A stretch of 64,000 nt of DNA from Rhodospirillales bacterium URHD0017 (GTDB lineage Bacteria > Pseudomonadota > Alphaproteobacteria > Reyranellales > Reyranellaceae): assembly GCA_900110395.1 (NCBI GenBank), contig FODP01000008.1, positions 62,001-126,000 on the forward strand. Direction: 5' to 3'. The notes beneath the pieces were generated by a model that made no database searches, was not told the DNA's origin, and saw only the letters and a program-made list of their open reading frames with translations. Within the stretch, counting starts at the first letter, position 1, and each line of letters opens with the position of its first letter. A program made the translations under genes and the position numbers. Below, piece after piece: positions 20,952 through 29,670 of the stretch.

Positions 20952-22709
20952 TTATTTGGCCGTCACCCTGAGAGCGGCCGTGCGCGTCGCGTCGACGCTG
21001 CGTCCGTCCTTTGCGATCGCCACCGCATAGTCGCGTTCGGCGGCCGCCGCGCTCACCACCCCGTCGCGCACGTCGCGCAGCACGCGCGCGGGATCGCGCG
21101 TGCGCGGATCGCCGAAGCCGCCACCGCCCGGCGACAGCGCGCGATAGGTGCCCGGTCCGTGGCGCTGCACGCCGTACTTGGGCGCGTTGATCTTGTGGCC
21201 GTCGGCCAGGGTGAGGGTGACCTCGCCGCCCAAGCCGGCACGGCCGCCGGCGGCGCCGAAGCTCGACGGCGCGCCGACGCCTTCGCCGCGGAAGGCGTAG
21301 TCGGCCGGGGTGAAGACCTCGACCTCGTAGTCGCAGCCCGCGCCGCCGCGGAAGCGGCCGGGGCCGGCGCTGTCGCAGCGCAGCTCCTGGCGATGGAAGC
21401 GCACGGGATAGAGCTGCTCATAGGTCTCGAGGTTGGGCAGGGTGAGGCCGCCCAGCGTGATGAGATGGCCGATCAGGTGGAAGCCGTCGCGGCCCTCGAC
21501 GCCGCCGCCGGCCGGCGCGCCGGCCCACTGGTACATCACGTAGCGGCTGCCGTCGTCCTTGACGCCGGCGGTGACGGCGTGGACCGCCTTCGACCAGCCG
21601 GCCGAGGCGCGCTCGGGCAGCGCCTGGTCGAGCGCCTTCCACAGCGCATGGATGATCTCGTGGGCGATGAACACGGTGTTCATGGTCATCGGCGCCGGCG
21701 GCCGCGCGTTCACCATCGTGCCCTCGGGCAGGCGGATCTCGACCGAGCGGAAGGCGCCTTCGTTTTTGGGCAGGTCGGGCTCGAAGAACGACGACAGCGC
21801 CATGAACACCGCCGACGTCGAGTTGGCGATCGAGCTGTTCTTGAAGCCGCGCAGCTGCGGGGTGGTGCCGGCGAAGTCGACGATCAGCCCGTCGTCCTTC
21901 ACGGTCAGCGTGACGGCGACCTTGCCGTCGATCGGCTCGAAGCAATCGTTGTCGACCGGCTCCTCGGCGCGCCACACCCCCTTGGCCAGCCGGGCGATGC
22001 AGCCGCGGAAGCGGCGATCGGCATGGGCCAAAACGCCTTCGAAGAAATCGGGGGCGCGCTCGATGCCGAGCTCCTCGACCAAAGCCGCCAGCCGCTCGGC
22101 GCCGATGCGCGTCGAGCCGATCATCGCGCGCAGGTCACCGTCCTGCGCCTCGGGCAGCCGCGTGTTGAGCATCAGGAGCCGCCACAGGTCGTCGCGCAGG
22201 CGGCCGCGCTCGATCAGCTTCAGCACGGGCAGGCGGATGCCCTCGTGGAAGATCTCGGTGGCCGCCGAGTTGTAGGTGCCGGCCGCACCGCCGCCGATAT
22301 CGGCCTGGTGGGCGCGGTTGCAGGCGAAGGCGATCAGCGAGCCCGCGACGAACACCGGCCGCGCGATCACCCAGTCCGGCAGATGGTTGCCGCCCGCCGT
22401 GTAGGGGTCGTTCAGCAGGAAGACGTCCTCGGGCTCTATGGCATCCTTGAAGTCGCGCAGGATGGCGCGCACGGCAAAGCCGCCGCCGCCGGTGTGGATC
22501 GGGATGCCGTCGGCCTGGCTTATGAGGGTGCCGCGCGAGTCGGCCAGGAAGCACGAGAAGTCGTGGCTCTGGCTGAAGATCGGCGAGCGCGCCGTGCGCG
22601 TCATCACCCAGCCCATCTGGTGCGAGATATGGTCAAGCCGGTTCTGCACCAGCGCGAGGGTCACAGGATCGAGTTCGCCTGCCCTGAGCGAAGTCGAAGG
22701 GGTGCTCAT
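20952..22709 (-). CDS. Hydantoinase B/5-oxoprolinase family protein, subunit B
   Basis: 585-aa HyuB-type subunit. LDPVTLALVQNRLDHISHQM near the start, then FSQSHDFSCFLADSRGTLIS, EPEDVFLLNDPYTAGGNHLP, FACNRAHQADIGGGAAGTYN and GGGGFGDPRTRDPARVLRDV near the C-terminus are characteristic. With HyuA it performs ATP-dependent opening of 5-membered cyclic imides/lactams (N-methylhydantoin, 5-oxoproline) or acts as part of an acetone-carboxylase-like enzyme. The ATG at 22707-22709 overlaps the hyuA stop (ATGA). The first ten residues (STPSTSLRAG) lie in a cctgagcgaagtcgaag repeat fragment, so the start region is partly repeat-derived. Subunit order A-B is normal. Confidence 0.92.
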   Translation of the reverse strand: MSTPSTSLRAGELDPVTLALVQNRLDHISHQMGWVMTRTARSPIFSQSHDFSCFLADSRGTLISQADGIPIHTGGGGFAVRAILRDFKDAIEPEDVFLLNDPYTAGGNHLPDWVIARPVFVAGSLIAFACNRAHQADIGGGAAGTYNSAATEIFHEGIRLPVLKLIERGRLRDDLWRLLMLNTRLPEAQDGDLRAMIGSTRIGAERLAALVEELGIERAPDFFEGVLAHADRRFRGCIARLAKGVWRAEEPVDNDCFEPIDGKVAVTLTVKDDGLIVDFAGTTPQLRGFKNSSIANSTSAVFMALSSFFEPDLPKNEGAFRSVEIRLPEGTMVNARPPAPMTMNTVFIAHEIIHALWKALDQALPERASAGWSKAVHAVTAGVKDDGSRYVMYQWAGAPAGGGVEGRDGFHLIGHLITLGGLTLPNLETYEQLYPVRFHRQELRCDSAGPGRFRGGAGCDYEVEVFTPADYAFRGEGVGAPSSFGAAGGRAGLGGEVTLTLADGHKINAPKYGVQRHGPGTYRALSPGGGGFGDPRTRDPARVLRDVRDGVVSAAAAERDYAVAIAKDGRSVDATRTAALRVTAK

Positions 22710-24784
22710 GCGATGGCTCCGACATGGACCAGGAAATCGTCGCGCGCATCGACTTCGAGCCGATCGCGCGGGCCGACGAAGGCGGTGGTGGTGCGCTCCT
22801 CGATCAACAGCGGCCCGTCGAGCCGGCAACCCGGCCGCAGCTCGGCACCGTCATAGACCGGCACCTCGCGCCAGCCATGGACCGGATCGATCCAGACCTT
22901 GCGCTTCTCGCGGAGCCTGGGCGCCGATGCCTGCGGCGAAGGCGCCGCGCCGGGCGTCCAGTCGAGCAGGCCGCGACCGATCACGCGCAGCGCGGTGATG
23001 CCGATCTTTCCGCCCGGCTGGATGTGGCCGAACAGGCGCTGATGCTCGGCCTCGAACGCCTGCCGCGCCGCGGCGGCATCGAAGCCCATGCCCAGCGCCA
23101 CACGCACCGGCCATTGCTGGCCGTCGTAGCGCAGGTCGACCTCGCGCGAGAGGGCGGCCGACCCGTTGGCAAAGCCCTCGCGGCCGAGCGCCTCTCTTGC
23201 GCGCGTCTCGAGCTCGGCGAAGCCTGCTTCGAGGCCAGCGCGATCGACCGTGTCGAGGTCGGCCAGGAAGACGTGCATGTAGTCCTGGCGCACGTCGGAC
23301 TGCAGCATGCCCAAGGCGCAGAAGGCGCCTGCGGCGCGCGGCAGCAGGGCGCGCTTGCAGCCCAGCGCCCGCGCCACCTCGACGCCGTGCATCGGTCCCG
23401 CGCCGCCGGCGGCGACCAGCGTGAAGGTCGCGGGATTGTGGCCGCGCTCGATGCTGAGGCGCTCGACGGCGTGCAGCAGGTTCTGCTCCAGCAGCCGGAT
23501 GACGCCCGCCGCCGCGTCCTCTACCGACATGCCGAGCGGCTTGGCGAGCTTGGTTTCGATCGCCTGGCGCGCGAGCTTGCCGTCGAGCGTGACGCCGCCC
23601 GCCAGCGGACCGGGACGCAGGCGGCCCAGCACGAGCTGCGCGTCGGTCACGGTCGGGTTCTCGCCGCCCAGGCCATAGGCGGCGGGGCCGGGCCGTGCAC
23701 CGGCGCCGTGCGGGCCGGCATGCATCAGGCCGGCATCGTCGACCCAGGCGACGGTGCCGCCGCCTGCGCCGACGGTGTGGATCTCGACCGACGGCGTGGT
23801 GAGATGGTAGCCGTCGATGACAAGCTCGTCGGCCACCGGCACCTCGCCCTTGGCCATCACCATGACGTCGCAACTGGTGCCGCCGATCTCCATCGAGATC
23901 AGGTTGGGCTGCTCGCCCGGCGCTGCGCAGCCTTTCAGCGCGCCGACGCCGGCGGCCGGGCCGGACAGCACCAGCATGACGGGGCGGTTCGCCACCTGGT
24001 CGACCGACACCGCGCCGCCGTTGCTCTGCAGCAGCAGCAGCGAGCGCGGCAGGCCGAGCTGGCGCAGCTGCTGGTCGAGGGCGCTGAGGTAGCTCGTGAC
24101 CTTGGGCGCGATGTAGGCGTTGACCACGGCGGTCGAGCTGCGCTCGTACTCGCCCATGGTCGGCATGACCTCGCTCGACAGCGAGACCCATTGGCCCTTC
24201 CAGCTCTTGGTGAGCCGCGCGCCGGCCGCGCGCTCGTGGCTGCCGTCGAGGAAGGAATTGAACAGGCAGACGGCGACCGATTCGACGCCTTCTTCGTTGA
24301 AGACCTTGGCCGCCGCGTCGACATCCTCGGCGAGGAGCGGCGCGAGCTCGCTGCCGTCGGCGCCGATGCGGCCGCGCACCGGCAGGCGCAAGTAGCGTGG
24401 CGCCAGCACCTGGGGAAACGGCGCGCGGTGGTCCCACTGGTTCTCGCGGATGCCGCGGCGGATTTCGAGCGAATCGCGGAAGCCCGCGGTGGCGAGAAGG
24501 CCGACCTTGGCGCCTTTCTTCTCGAGGATGGTGTTGGTGGCGACGGTCGAGCCGTGCACGAACAGCGCGCAGTCGCGCAGCAGGGCAGAGAGCGGCAGGT
24601 CGAGCTGTTGGGCAGCGAGGCGCAGCACGCCTAAAACGCCTTCGCTGGGATCGGCCGGCACCGACGGCGCCTTGAAGATGCGCACGGCGCCGGCTGAGTC
24701 GCGCAGCACCATGTCGGTGAAGGTGCCGCCGACATCGACGCCGATGCGCCACGGGGCAGTGAGGGAGGGAAGGGGTGAGGTCAT
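22706..24784 (-). CDS. Hydantoinase/oxoprolinase family protein, subunit A
   Basis: 692 aa. WRIGVDVGGTFTDMVLRDSA at the N-terminus is the actin/ASKHA ATP-binding signature. VHGSTVATNTILEKKGAKVG, GIRENQWDHRAPFPQVLAPR, LLLQSNGGAVSVDQV and EIGGTSCDVMVMAKGEVP are all typical of HyuA; the C-terminal AGGAGPMHGVEVARALG is the conserved glycine-rich box. It supplies the ATPase part of the two-subunit enzyme. ATG at 24782-24784 chosen to start just before the GVDVGG motif; the open frame extends upstream with non-conserved residues. Coupled to the B subunit by a 4-base overlap. Confidence 0.93.
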   Translation of the reverse strand: MTSPLPSLTAPWRIGVDVGGTFTDMVLRDSAGAVRIFKAPSVPADPSEGVLGVLRLAAQQLDLPLSALLRDCALFVHGSTVATNTILEKKGAKVGLLATAGFRDSLEIRRGIRENQWDHRAPFPQVLAPRYLRLPVRGRIGADGSELAPLLAEDVDAAAKVFNEEGVESVAVCLFNSFLDGSHERAAGARLTKSWKGQWVSLSSEVMPTMGEYERSSTAVVNAYIAPKVTSYLSALDQQLRQLGLPRSLLLLQSNGGAVSVDQVANRPVMLVLSGPAAGVGALKGCAAPGEQPNLISMEIGGTSCDVMVMAKGEVPVADELVIDGYHLTTPSVEIHTVGAGGGTVAWVDDAGLMHAGPHGAGARPGPAAYGLGGENPTVTDAQLVLGRLRPGPLAGGVTLDGKLARQAIETKLAKPLGMSVEDAAAGVIRLLEQNLLHAVERLSIERGHNPATFTLVAAGGAGPMHGVEVARALGCKRALLPRAAGAFCALGMLQSDVRQDYMHVFLADLDTVDRAGLEAGFAELETRAREALGREGFANGSAALSREVDLRYDGQQWPVRVALGMGFDAAAARQAFEAEHQRLFGHIQPGGKIGITALRVIGRGLLDWTPGAAPSPQASAPRLREKRKVWIDPVHGWREVPVYDGAELRPGCRLDGPLLIEERTTTAFVGPRDRLEVDARDDFLVHVGAIA

Positions 24785-24856
24785 CGGACCGCGTGAGCTT
24801 AGCGGCCCGTCCGGCGCAGCATCTACTTCTTTCCGCCACCCGTTTCGCTGGTCTTT

Positions 24857-24925
24857 CATCGGACCGCGGGCCTCCAGGCCCGCTCATGAATCAGGAGGCG
24901 GGCCTGGAGCGCCCGCGGTCCGATG
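24857..24925. repeat. Palindromic repeat of the 'gcgggcctccaggcccgc' module
   Basis: CATCGGACCGCGGGC at 24857-24871 is perfectly inverted at 24911-24925. Between them are two further copies of the gcctccaggc-type core in opposite orientation. It shares its module with the repeat at 12325. It lies 8 bases from the stop of the 77-aa gene and upstream of hyuA. Confidence 0.85.
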
Positions 24926-24932
24926 AGAATCC

Positions 24933-25166
24933 TCAGTGCACCGTCGGCAGCACCAGCCGGGCCAGCGTCTTCTTGTCGGCGTCGGAGCCGCGGTCGTCGA
25001 TCATGGCCTTGGTCCGCTTGTGCAGGCCCATGTATTCCTGCTCGATCATCTTGCAGTCGGAAATCTCGCGCTCGCTGGCGCCCGGAGCCTTGGCGGCCTT
25101 GGCCGCACTGGCGAGCCTGGTTGCCTTCTCCTCGAGCTCCTTCAGCATGCTTTCGCAGTCGGTCAT
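24933..25166 (-). CDS. Small charged helical protein of unknown function
   Basis: 77 aa, MTDCESMLKELEEKATRLAS, then KAPGASEREISDCKMIEQEY and MGLHKRTKAMIDDRGSDADK. Predicted almost wholly alpha-helical with heptad-like hydrophobics, no signal or membrane part. No family recognised. It is flanked by a palindromic repeat on its 3' side and the ThDP enzyme gene on its 5' side, all on the minus strand, but the gap and weak ribosome binding site leave operon membership open. Confidence 0.55.
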   Translation of the reverse strand: MTDCESMLKELEEKATRLASAAKAAKAPGASEREISDCKMIEQEYMGLHKRTKAMIDDRGSDADKKTLARLVLPTVH

Positions 25167-25229
25167 CGTTGCCTCCGTGGCTCAACGCCCAAGGACACAA
25201 CGCATGGTATGCCGAACGGTTTCGTCCGC

Positions 25230-26903
25230 TCAGGCCTTGATCATCACCTCGATCAGGCTGGGGCCATCGGTCTTGGCCAGCGCCTTGTCGAGCGCGCCGT
25301 CGAAACCCGCCGCGCTGTCGACCCGCTCGGCGGCGACGCCAAAGCCGCGGGCGATGGCGGCGATGTCCATCGGCGGGTCGTTGAAATCCATGCCGATCGG
25401 CGTGTCATTGCCGTGAAACAATTTCAGCCGGTTCTTGAGGATCTGGTAGCCGGCATTGTTGGCGATGATGAAGACCACCGGCAGCTTCTGGTTGGCGGCA
25501 CTCCACAGCGCCGTGATCGAGTACATGGCGCTGCCATCGCCGATCACCGCCACGACGCGGCGCGCGGGATGAGCGATCTGCACGCCGACCGCCGCGGCGA
25601 TGCCCCAGCCGATGCCGCCGCTGACATTGCCGAAGTAGCTGTTGCGATCGCGGAAGGGGAAATAGTTGAACAGGGTCGTCGTGCTGGTCAGGCCCTCTTC
25701 GACCAGGATTGCGTCCTTGGGCATCTTGTCGACGAGCCGCATCATCGCCCATTCGGCCTGCAACGGCTTCTCGCCGGCGGGCTGGGTGAGCTTGGCCTTG
25801 CGCGCGGCACGCTGGGCGCTCCAGTTGCGTGTCGCGATCTCGGCAAGCGAGGCCTTGGCCTTGTCGGCAAGCGCCGCACCGCCCAGCTTCCTGAGGAGCG
25901 GCACCAGCGCCTTCAGCGTCTCCTTCACGTCGGCGCGCAAGGCGATCTCGGCCGGGAAGTTCTTGCCCATCTCCCAGTCGCGCAGGCCGACCATCGCCAC
26001 CGCCGTGGTCTCGGGCAGCGGCTCGGTCTCGCTCCACACCGACATTTTCAGGACGTCGGCGCCGACACAGAACATCAGGTCGTAGTCGCTCAAGACTCGC
26101 CGCACGTGCTTCTGGTCGCGGTTGAGGGCGCCAAGATAGGCCGGATGCTCCGACGGGAAGTGCGCGCCCCAGGCCACGGTCTGCTGCAGCACCGGCGCGC
26201 CCAAGGTCTCGGCGAGCGCCGTCGCCTCGGCGAAGGCATCGGACGTCGCGATCTCGTGGCCGGCCAGGATCACCGGCTTCCTGGCGCCGAGCAGGCGCCT
26301 GGCGAGCTGTTCCAGCGCGGCGTCGCTCGGACGCACGGCCGTGTCGACGCGCGTCGGCGCGGCCATGTCGATCGCCGCCTCGTTGTTCAAGATGTCGCCG
26401 GGCAGGGAGATGAACACCGGGCCGGTCGGCGCGGTGGTCGCGATCTTGGCGGCGCGCCGCAGGATGCGCGGCAGGTCTTCGATACGGCTGACCTCGGTCG
26501 CCCACTTCACGACGGGCGAGGCGATCGGCACCAGCGGGGCGTAGAGCAGGGGCTCGGTGAGGCCATGGCCTTGCTCCTGCTGGCCTGCCGTGACGATCAT
26601 CGGCGTGCCCGACATCAGCGAGGTGTAGATCGAGCCGATGGCGTTGCCGAGGCCGGGTGCCACATGGACGTTGCACGACACCAGCTTGCCCGAGGCGCGG
26701 GCATAGCCGTCGGCCATGCAGATGACGACGGCTTCCTGCAGGCCGAGCACATAGCCCATCTCGGGCGCCGAGGAGAGCGCATGCATGATCGGCAGCTCGG
26801 TCGTGCCGGGATTGCCGAACATCTTGGTGACGCCTTCGTCGCTCAGCACGCGAAGAAAGGCATCGCGGCCGGTGATGGTGTTCGAGACGCGCGCGTCGGG
26901 CAT
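25230..26903 (-). CDS. Thiamine-diphosphate-dependent enzyme, benzoylformate decarboxylase/acetolactate synthase-like
   Basis: 557 aa with three ThDP-enzyme domains. The N-terminal PYR domain has FGNPGTTELPIMHAL and the activating Glu in GLQEAVVICMADGYARASG (about residues 55-73). A central domain follows, then the PP domain with the Mg-ThDP motif VVAVIGDGSAMYSITALWSA ending in VFIIANN. NPGTTELP and the length resemble benzoylformate decarboxylase more than acetolactate synthase, but the substrate is uncertain. Start at 26901-26903 with GGGAGG upstream; the frame stays open far upstream as an antisense shadow of the divergent kinase gene. It stands alone on the minus strand. Confidence 0.9.
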   Translation of the reverse strand: MPDARVSNTITGRDAFLRVLSDEGVTKMFGNPGTTELPIMHALSSAPEMGYVLGLQEAVVICMADGYARASGKLVSCNVHVAPGLGNAIGSIYTSLMSGTPMIVTAGQQEQGHGLTEPLLYAPLVPIASPVVKWATEVSRIEDLPRILRRAAKIATTAPTGPVFISLPGDILNNEAAIDMAAPTRVDTAVRPSDAALEQLARRLLGARKPVILAGHEIATSDAFAEATALAETLGAPVLQQTVAWGAHFPSEHPAYLGALNRDQKHVRRVLSDYDLMFCVGADVLKMSVWSETEPLPETTAVAMVGLRDWEMGKNFPAEIALRADVKETLKALVPLLRKLGGAALADKAKASLAEIATRNWSAQRAARKAKLTQPAGEKPLQAEWAMMRLVDKMPKDAILVEEGLTSTTTLFNYFPFRDRNSYFGNVSGGIGWGIAAAVGVQIAHPARRVVAVIGDGSAMYSITALWSAANQKLPVVFIIANNAGYQILKNRLKLFHGNDTPIGMDFNDPPMDIAAIARGFGVAAERVDSAAGFDGALDKALAKTDGPSLIEVMIKA

Positions 26904-26987
26904 CGGTTTTCCTCCCTGGACGGCGCCAAAGTAGCGCGGCCGGGCGCGGCGTGAAATGATCGCGTCACCGCGCTGCGAAAGGAAATA

Positions 26988-27821
26988 ATGACGGAGCTGG
27001 AAGAAAGGGTCGCGCGGCTCGCCTGCTGGAAGGCGCCGGTCGAATTGGCGTCTTTGAAGGGCGGGCTCACCAACATCTCGTTCGTGGTCACGCATCGCGG
27101 CGAGAAGTTCGTCGCCCGCTGCGGCGAGGACATTCCCGTCCATCACGTCTTCCGCGACCGCGAGCGGGCGGCGTCGATCGCGGCCTTCGAGGCGGGCTTG
27201 TCGCCCGAGATCGTCTATGCCGAGCCCGGCGTCACCGTCCTGCGCTTCATCGATGGCCGCACCTTCGGCGAGCCCGACATGCGCGCCAATGTCGGACGAT
27301 TGGCGGCGCTCCTGAAGGAGTGCCACACCAAGGTCGGTCGCCACCTGCGCGGTCCGGCCAACACCTTCTGGGTGTTCCACGTCATCCGCGACTACGTTCG
27401 CCTGATCGACGCCGACCCTCGCTACCTCGCCGTCGCCGACCGGCTCGAGCAGGCGCAGGCGCCGTTGCCGATCGTGTTCGGCCACCACGATCTCCTGCCG
27501 GGTAACTTCATGGACGACGGCAAGCGGCTGTGGCTGATCGACTGGGAGTACGGCGCCTTCGGCACGGCGATGTTCGATCTCGCCAACCTGTCGTCCAATG
27601 GCGAGTTCGATGCGGCCCAGGACGATGCGTTGTTCGATGCCTATTTTGCGGGCAGCGCCGACGCGGGCCTGCGTCATTCGTTTGCCGCCATGAAAGCGGC
27701 CAGTGCCTTGCGCGAGGCGCTGTGGGCCATGGTCTCCGACGTCTATCTCAGGACGCCGGGCGTCGACTACAAGGCCCACGCCCGGGACTACCTTGCGCGG
27801 TTTGAACGCCTGATGGTCTGA
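26988..27821 (+). CDS. Choline/aminoglycoside kinase-like phosphotransferase
   Basis: 277 aa, protein-kinase-like fold. LKGGLTNISFVVTHRGEKFV is the P-loop-like start with the ATP-binding Lys region, VFGHHDLLPGNFMDDGKRLW the catalytic loop (Asp about residue 168), and LIDWEYGAFGTAMFDLANLS the metal-binding DWEY motif. The HHDLLPGN/IDWEY pairing is typical of choline/ethanolamine kinases (LicA/CK group) rather than antibiotic kinases. The natural substrate is probably choline, ethanolamine or a related alcohol. It is divergent from the ThDP enzyme and followed by a 55-aa membrane peptide gene. Confidence 0.85.
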   Translation: MTELEERVARLACWKAPVELASLKGGLTNISFVVTHRGEKFVARCGEDIPVHHVFRDRERAASIAAFEAGLSPEIVYAEPGVTVLRFIDGRTFGEPDMRANVGRLAALLKECHTKVGRHLRGPANTFWVFHVIRDYVRLIDADPRYLAVADRLEQAQAPLPIVFGHHDLLPGNFMDDGKRLWLIDWEYGAFGTAMFDLANLSSNGEFDAAQDDALFDAYFAGSADAGLRHSFAAMKAASALREALWAMVSDVYLRTPGVDYKAHARDYLARFERLMV

Positions 27822-27837
27822 AGCTACCTTTGGGTCG

Positions 27838-28005
27838 ATGAAAGCGCTCCTGATCCTCGGCGCAGTGGTCCTCGTTACGGTCGTCCTGCCGGCGCTCGGC
27901 TACCTGATCCTCAGGCTGTTCGGGCGGTCGCTCACGCCCGAGCAGCAGGACGCCGAGGCGCTGTTCAAGGAACGCCGCCGGGATTCCCGCTACTTCTGGC
28001 GCTAG
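27838..28005 (+). CDS. 55-aa single-pass membrane microprotein
   Basis: MKALLILGAVVLVTVVLPAL then GYLILRLFGRSLTPEQQD and a charged tail (KERRRDSRYFWR). One N-terminal transmembrane helix with a short cytoplasmic tail, stop-anchored in the membrane. It begins 16 bases after the kinase stop on the same strand, with a possible GGGTCG before the ATG, and ends 49 bases before the next gene. Function unknown; co-transcription with the kinase gene is likely. Confidence 0.55.
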   Translation: MKALLILGAVVLVTVVLPALGYLILRLFGRSLTPEQQDAEALFKERRRDSRYFWR

Positions 28006-28054
28006 CGGGGCGGCCCACCTCTTGCATGGCCTCGGGAAACCGGAGGCCCTGTCC

Positions 28055-29653
28055 ATGAAAAAGACCCTGTCCCTCGCCGCGCTGCTCGCCGCTTCGGCGC
28101 TCTCGCCCGCGTCGGCGCAGGAGAAGGTGCTGCGCATCGGCATGACGGCGTCGGACATCCCGACCACTACGGGCATGCCCAACAACGGCTTCGAGGGCAT
28201 GCGCTTCCTGGGCTTCCCGATCTTCGAGGGATTGATCCTGTTCGACCTCACCCGGACAGACCAGCTCGCGACCCTGCGGCCGGGCCTCGCCGAGAAATGG
28301 GAGCAGGCGGCCGACGACAAGAAGACCTGGATCTTCCATCTGCGCAAAGGTGTAAAATTCCACGACGGCACCGACTTCAACGCCGACGCCGTCGTCTGGA
28401 ACCTCGAGCGCATCTTCAACAAGGACAGCGCGCAGTTCGAGCCTGGCGCCGTCGGCATCATGCGCTCGCGTGTGCCCATTCTCGCCTCGTACAAGAAGAT
28501 CGACGACTTCACCGTCGCCATGACGACCTCGATCGTGGCGTCCTACTTCCCGTGGATGGTGCCCTACATCCTGAACGCCTCGCCGGCCTCGTGGGAGAAG
28601 GCGGGAAAGGACTGGGCCAAGGTGGCGATGCTGCCGCCGGCCGGCACCGGGCCCTTTAAAATCACCGGCGTGGTGCCGCGCCAGTCGGTGACCTTGGCGC
28701 GCAACGACGCCTACTGGGATCCCGCCAAAAAGGCCAAGGTCGACCAGGTCGTGCTGCTGCCGATCCCCGAGCCCAACACGCGGCTCGCCGCCCTGCGTTC
28801 GGGCCGCGTCGACTGGATCGAGGTGCCGCCGCCCGATGGCATCCCGTCGCTGAAGCAGGCGGGCTTCGTGATCTCGACGGGCTCCTATCCGCACGTCTGG
28901 CCGTGGTTCTACAACATGGCCGCCAAGAACAGTCCGCTGGCCGACGTGCGCGTGCGCCAGGCGCTGAACTACTGCATCGACCGCAGCGCCATCGTCACCC
29001 TGCTGAACGGCACGGCCGAGCCATCGGTCGGCTGGCTGAAGCCCAACGATCCGGCGTTCGGCAAGCCCGAGAACCGCTACACGTTCGATCCCGCCAAGGG
29101 CAAGAAGATGCTGGCCGAGGCCGGCTTCACCGACAAGAAGCCGCTCAGCTTCAAGGTCATGGTCTCGACCTCGGGGTCGGGCCAGATGCTGCCGCTGCCC
29201 ATGAACGAGGCCTTGCAGGAGAACCTGAAGCAGGCCTGCGGTGTCGACGTCCAGGTCGAGGCGGTGGAGTGGCAGGTGCTGCTGAACGCCGCCCGTGCGG
29301 TGCCCGACGACCCGTCGCTGAAGGGCGCCATGGCGCTCAATGTCAGCTCGCCGTCGAGCGATGTCGGCATGATGTTCCGCTACTTCGCCGTCGCCAATTC
29401 CTCGCCGACGGGCTCGAACTGGGAGCAGTGGAAGGACGACAAGTTCGAGGAGGTGATGAAGACCCTGTCCGAGGCGACCGACGAGGCGACCATCCAGAAG
29501 TACTTCGCCATGGCGCACGAGCGGCTGGTCGACAACCCGCCCTGGCTCTTCATCGTCCACGACCTCAACCCGCGCGCCTTCAGCAAGAAGGTCAAAGGGT
29601 TCGTCTCTCCGCAATCGTGGTTCGTCGATCTGACGCTGGTCGACCTGCAGTAG
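28055..29653 (+). CDS. ABC transporter substrate-binding protein, family 5 (dipeptide/oligopeptide/nickel type)
   Basis: 532 aa with a Sec signal (MKKTLSLAALLAASALSPAS, cleavage after AQ near residue 22). The mature protein has the family-5 SBP landmarks: LRPGLAEKWEQAADDKKTW, HLRKGVKFHDGTDFNADAVV, VRQALNYCIDRSAIVTLLNG, and the late EATIQKYFAMAHERLVDNPP, PWLFIVHDLNPRAF. It delivers peptide-like or other solutes to an inner-membrane ABC permease. No permease or ATPase gene is adjacent, so it is an orphan here. GGAGG lies upstream of the ATG. The ligand is not predictable. Confidence 0.92.
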   Translation: MKKTLSLAALLAASALSPASAQEKVLRIGMTASDIPTTTGMPNNGFEGMRFLGFPIFEGLILFDLTRTDQLATLRPGLAEKWEQAADDKKTWIFHLRKGVKFHDGTDFNADAVVWNLERIFNKDSAQFEPGAVGIMRSRVPILASYKKIDDFTVAMTTSIVASYFPWMVPYILNASPASWEKAGKDWAKVAMLPPAGTGPFKITGVVPRQSVTLARNDAYWDPAKKAKVDQVVLLPIPEPNTRLAALRSGRVDWIEVPPPDGIPSLKQAGFVISTGSYPHVWPWFYNMAAKNSPLADVRVRQALNYCIDRSAIVTLLNGTAEPSVGWLKPNDPAFGKPENRYTFDPAKGKKMLAEAGFTDKKPLSFKVMVSTSGSGQMLPLPMNEALQENLKQACGVDVQVEAVEWQVLLNAARAVPDDPSLKGAMALNVSSPSSDVGMMFRYFAVANSSPTGSNWEQWKDDKFEEVMKTLSEATDEATIQKYFAMAHERLVDNPPWLFIVHDLNPRAFSKKVKGFVSPQSWFVDLTLVDLQ

Positions 29654-29670
29654 AAGGCGGCGGCCGGCCG

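Noticed and set aside
20859..22856. 665-aa plus-strand open frame opposite hyuB
   Set aside because: Arg/Asp/Val-rich shadow typical of antisense frames in GC-rich DNA; no conserved motifs, while the minus strand encodes a full hydantoinase B.
25230..27779. Long N-terminal extension of the ThDP enzyme
   Set aside because: The extra 290 residues are the antisense of the kinase gene; the conserved protein begins at 26903 with a good ribosome binding site.
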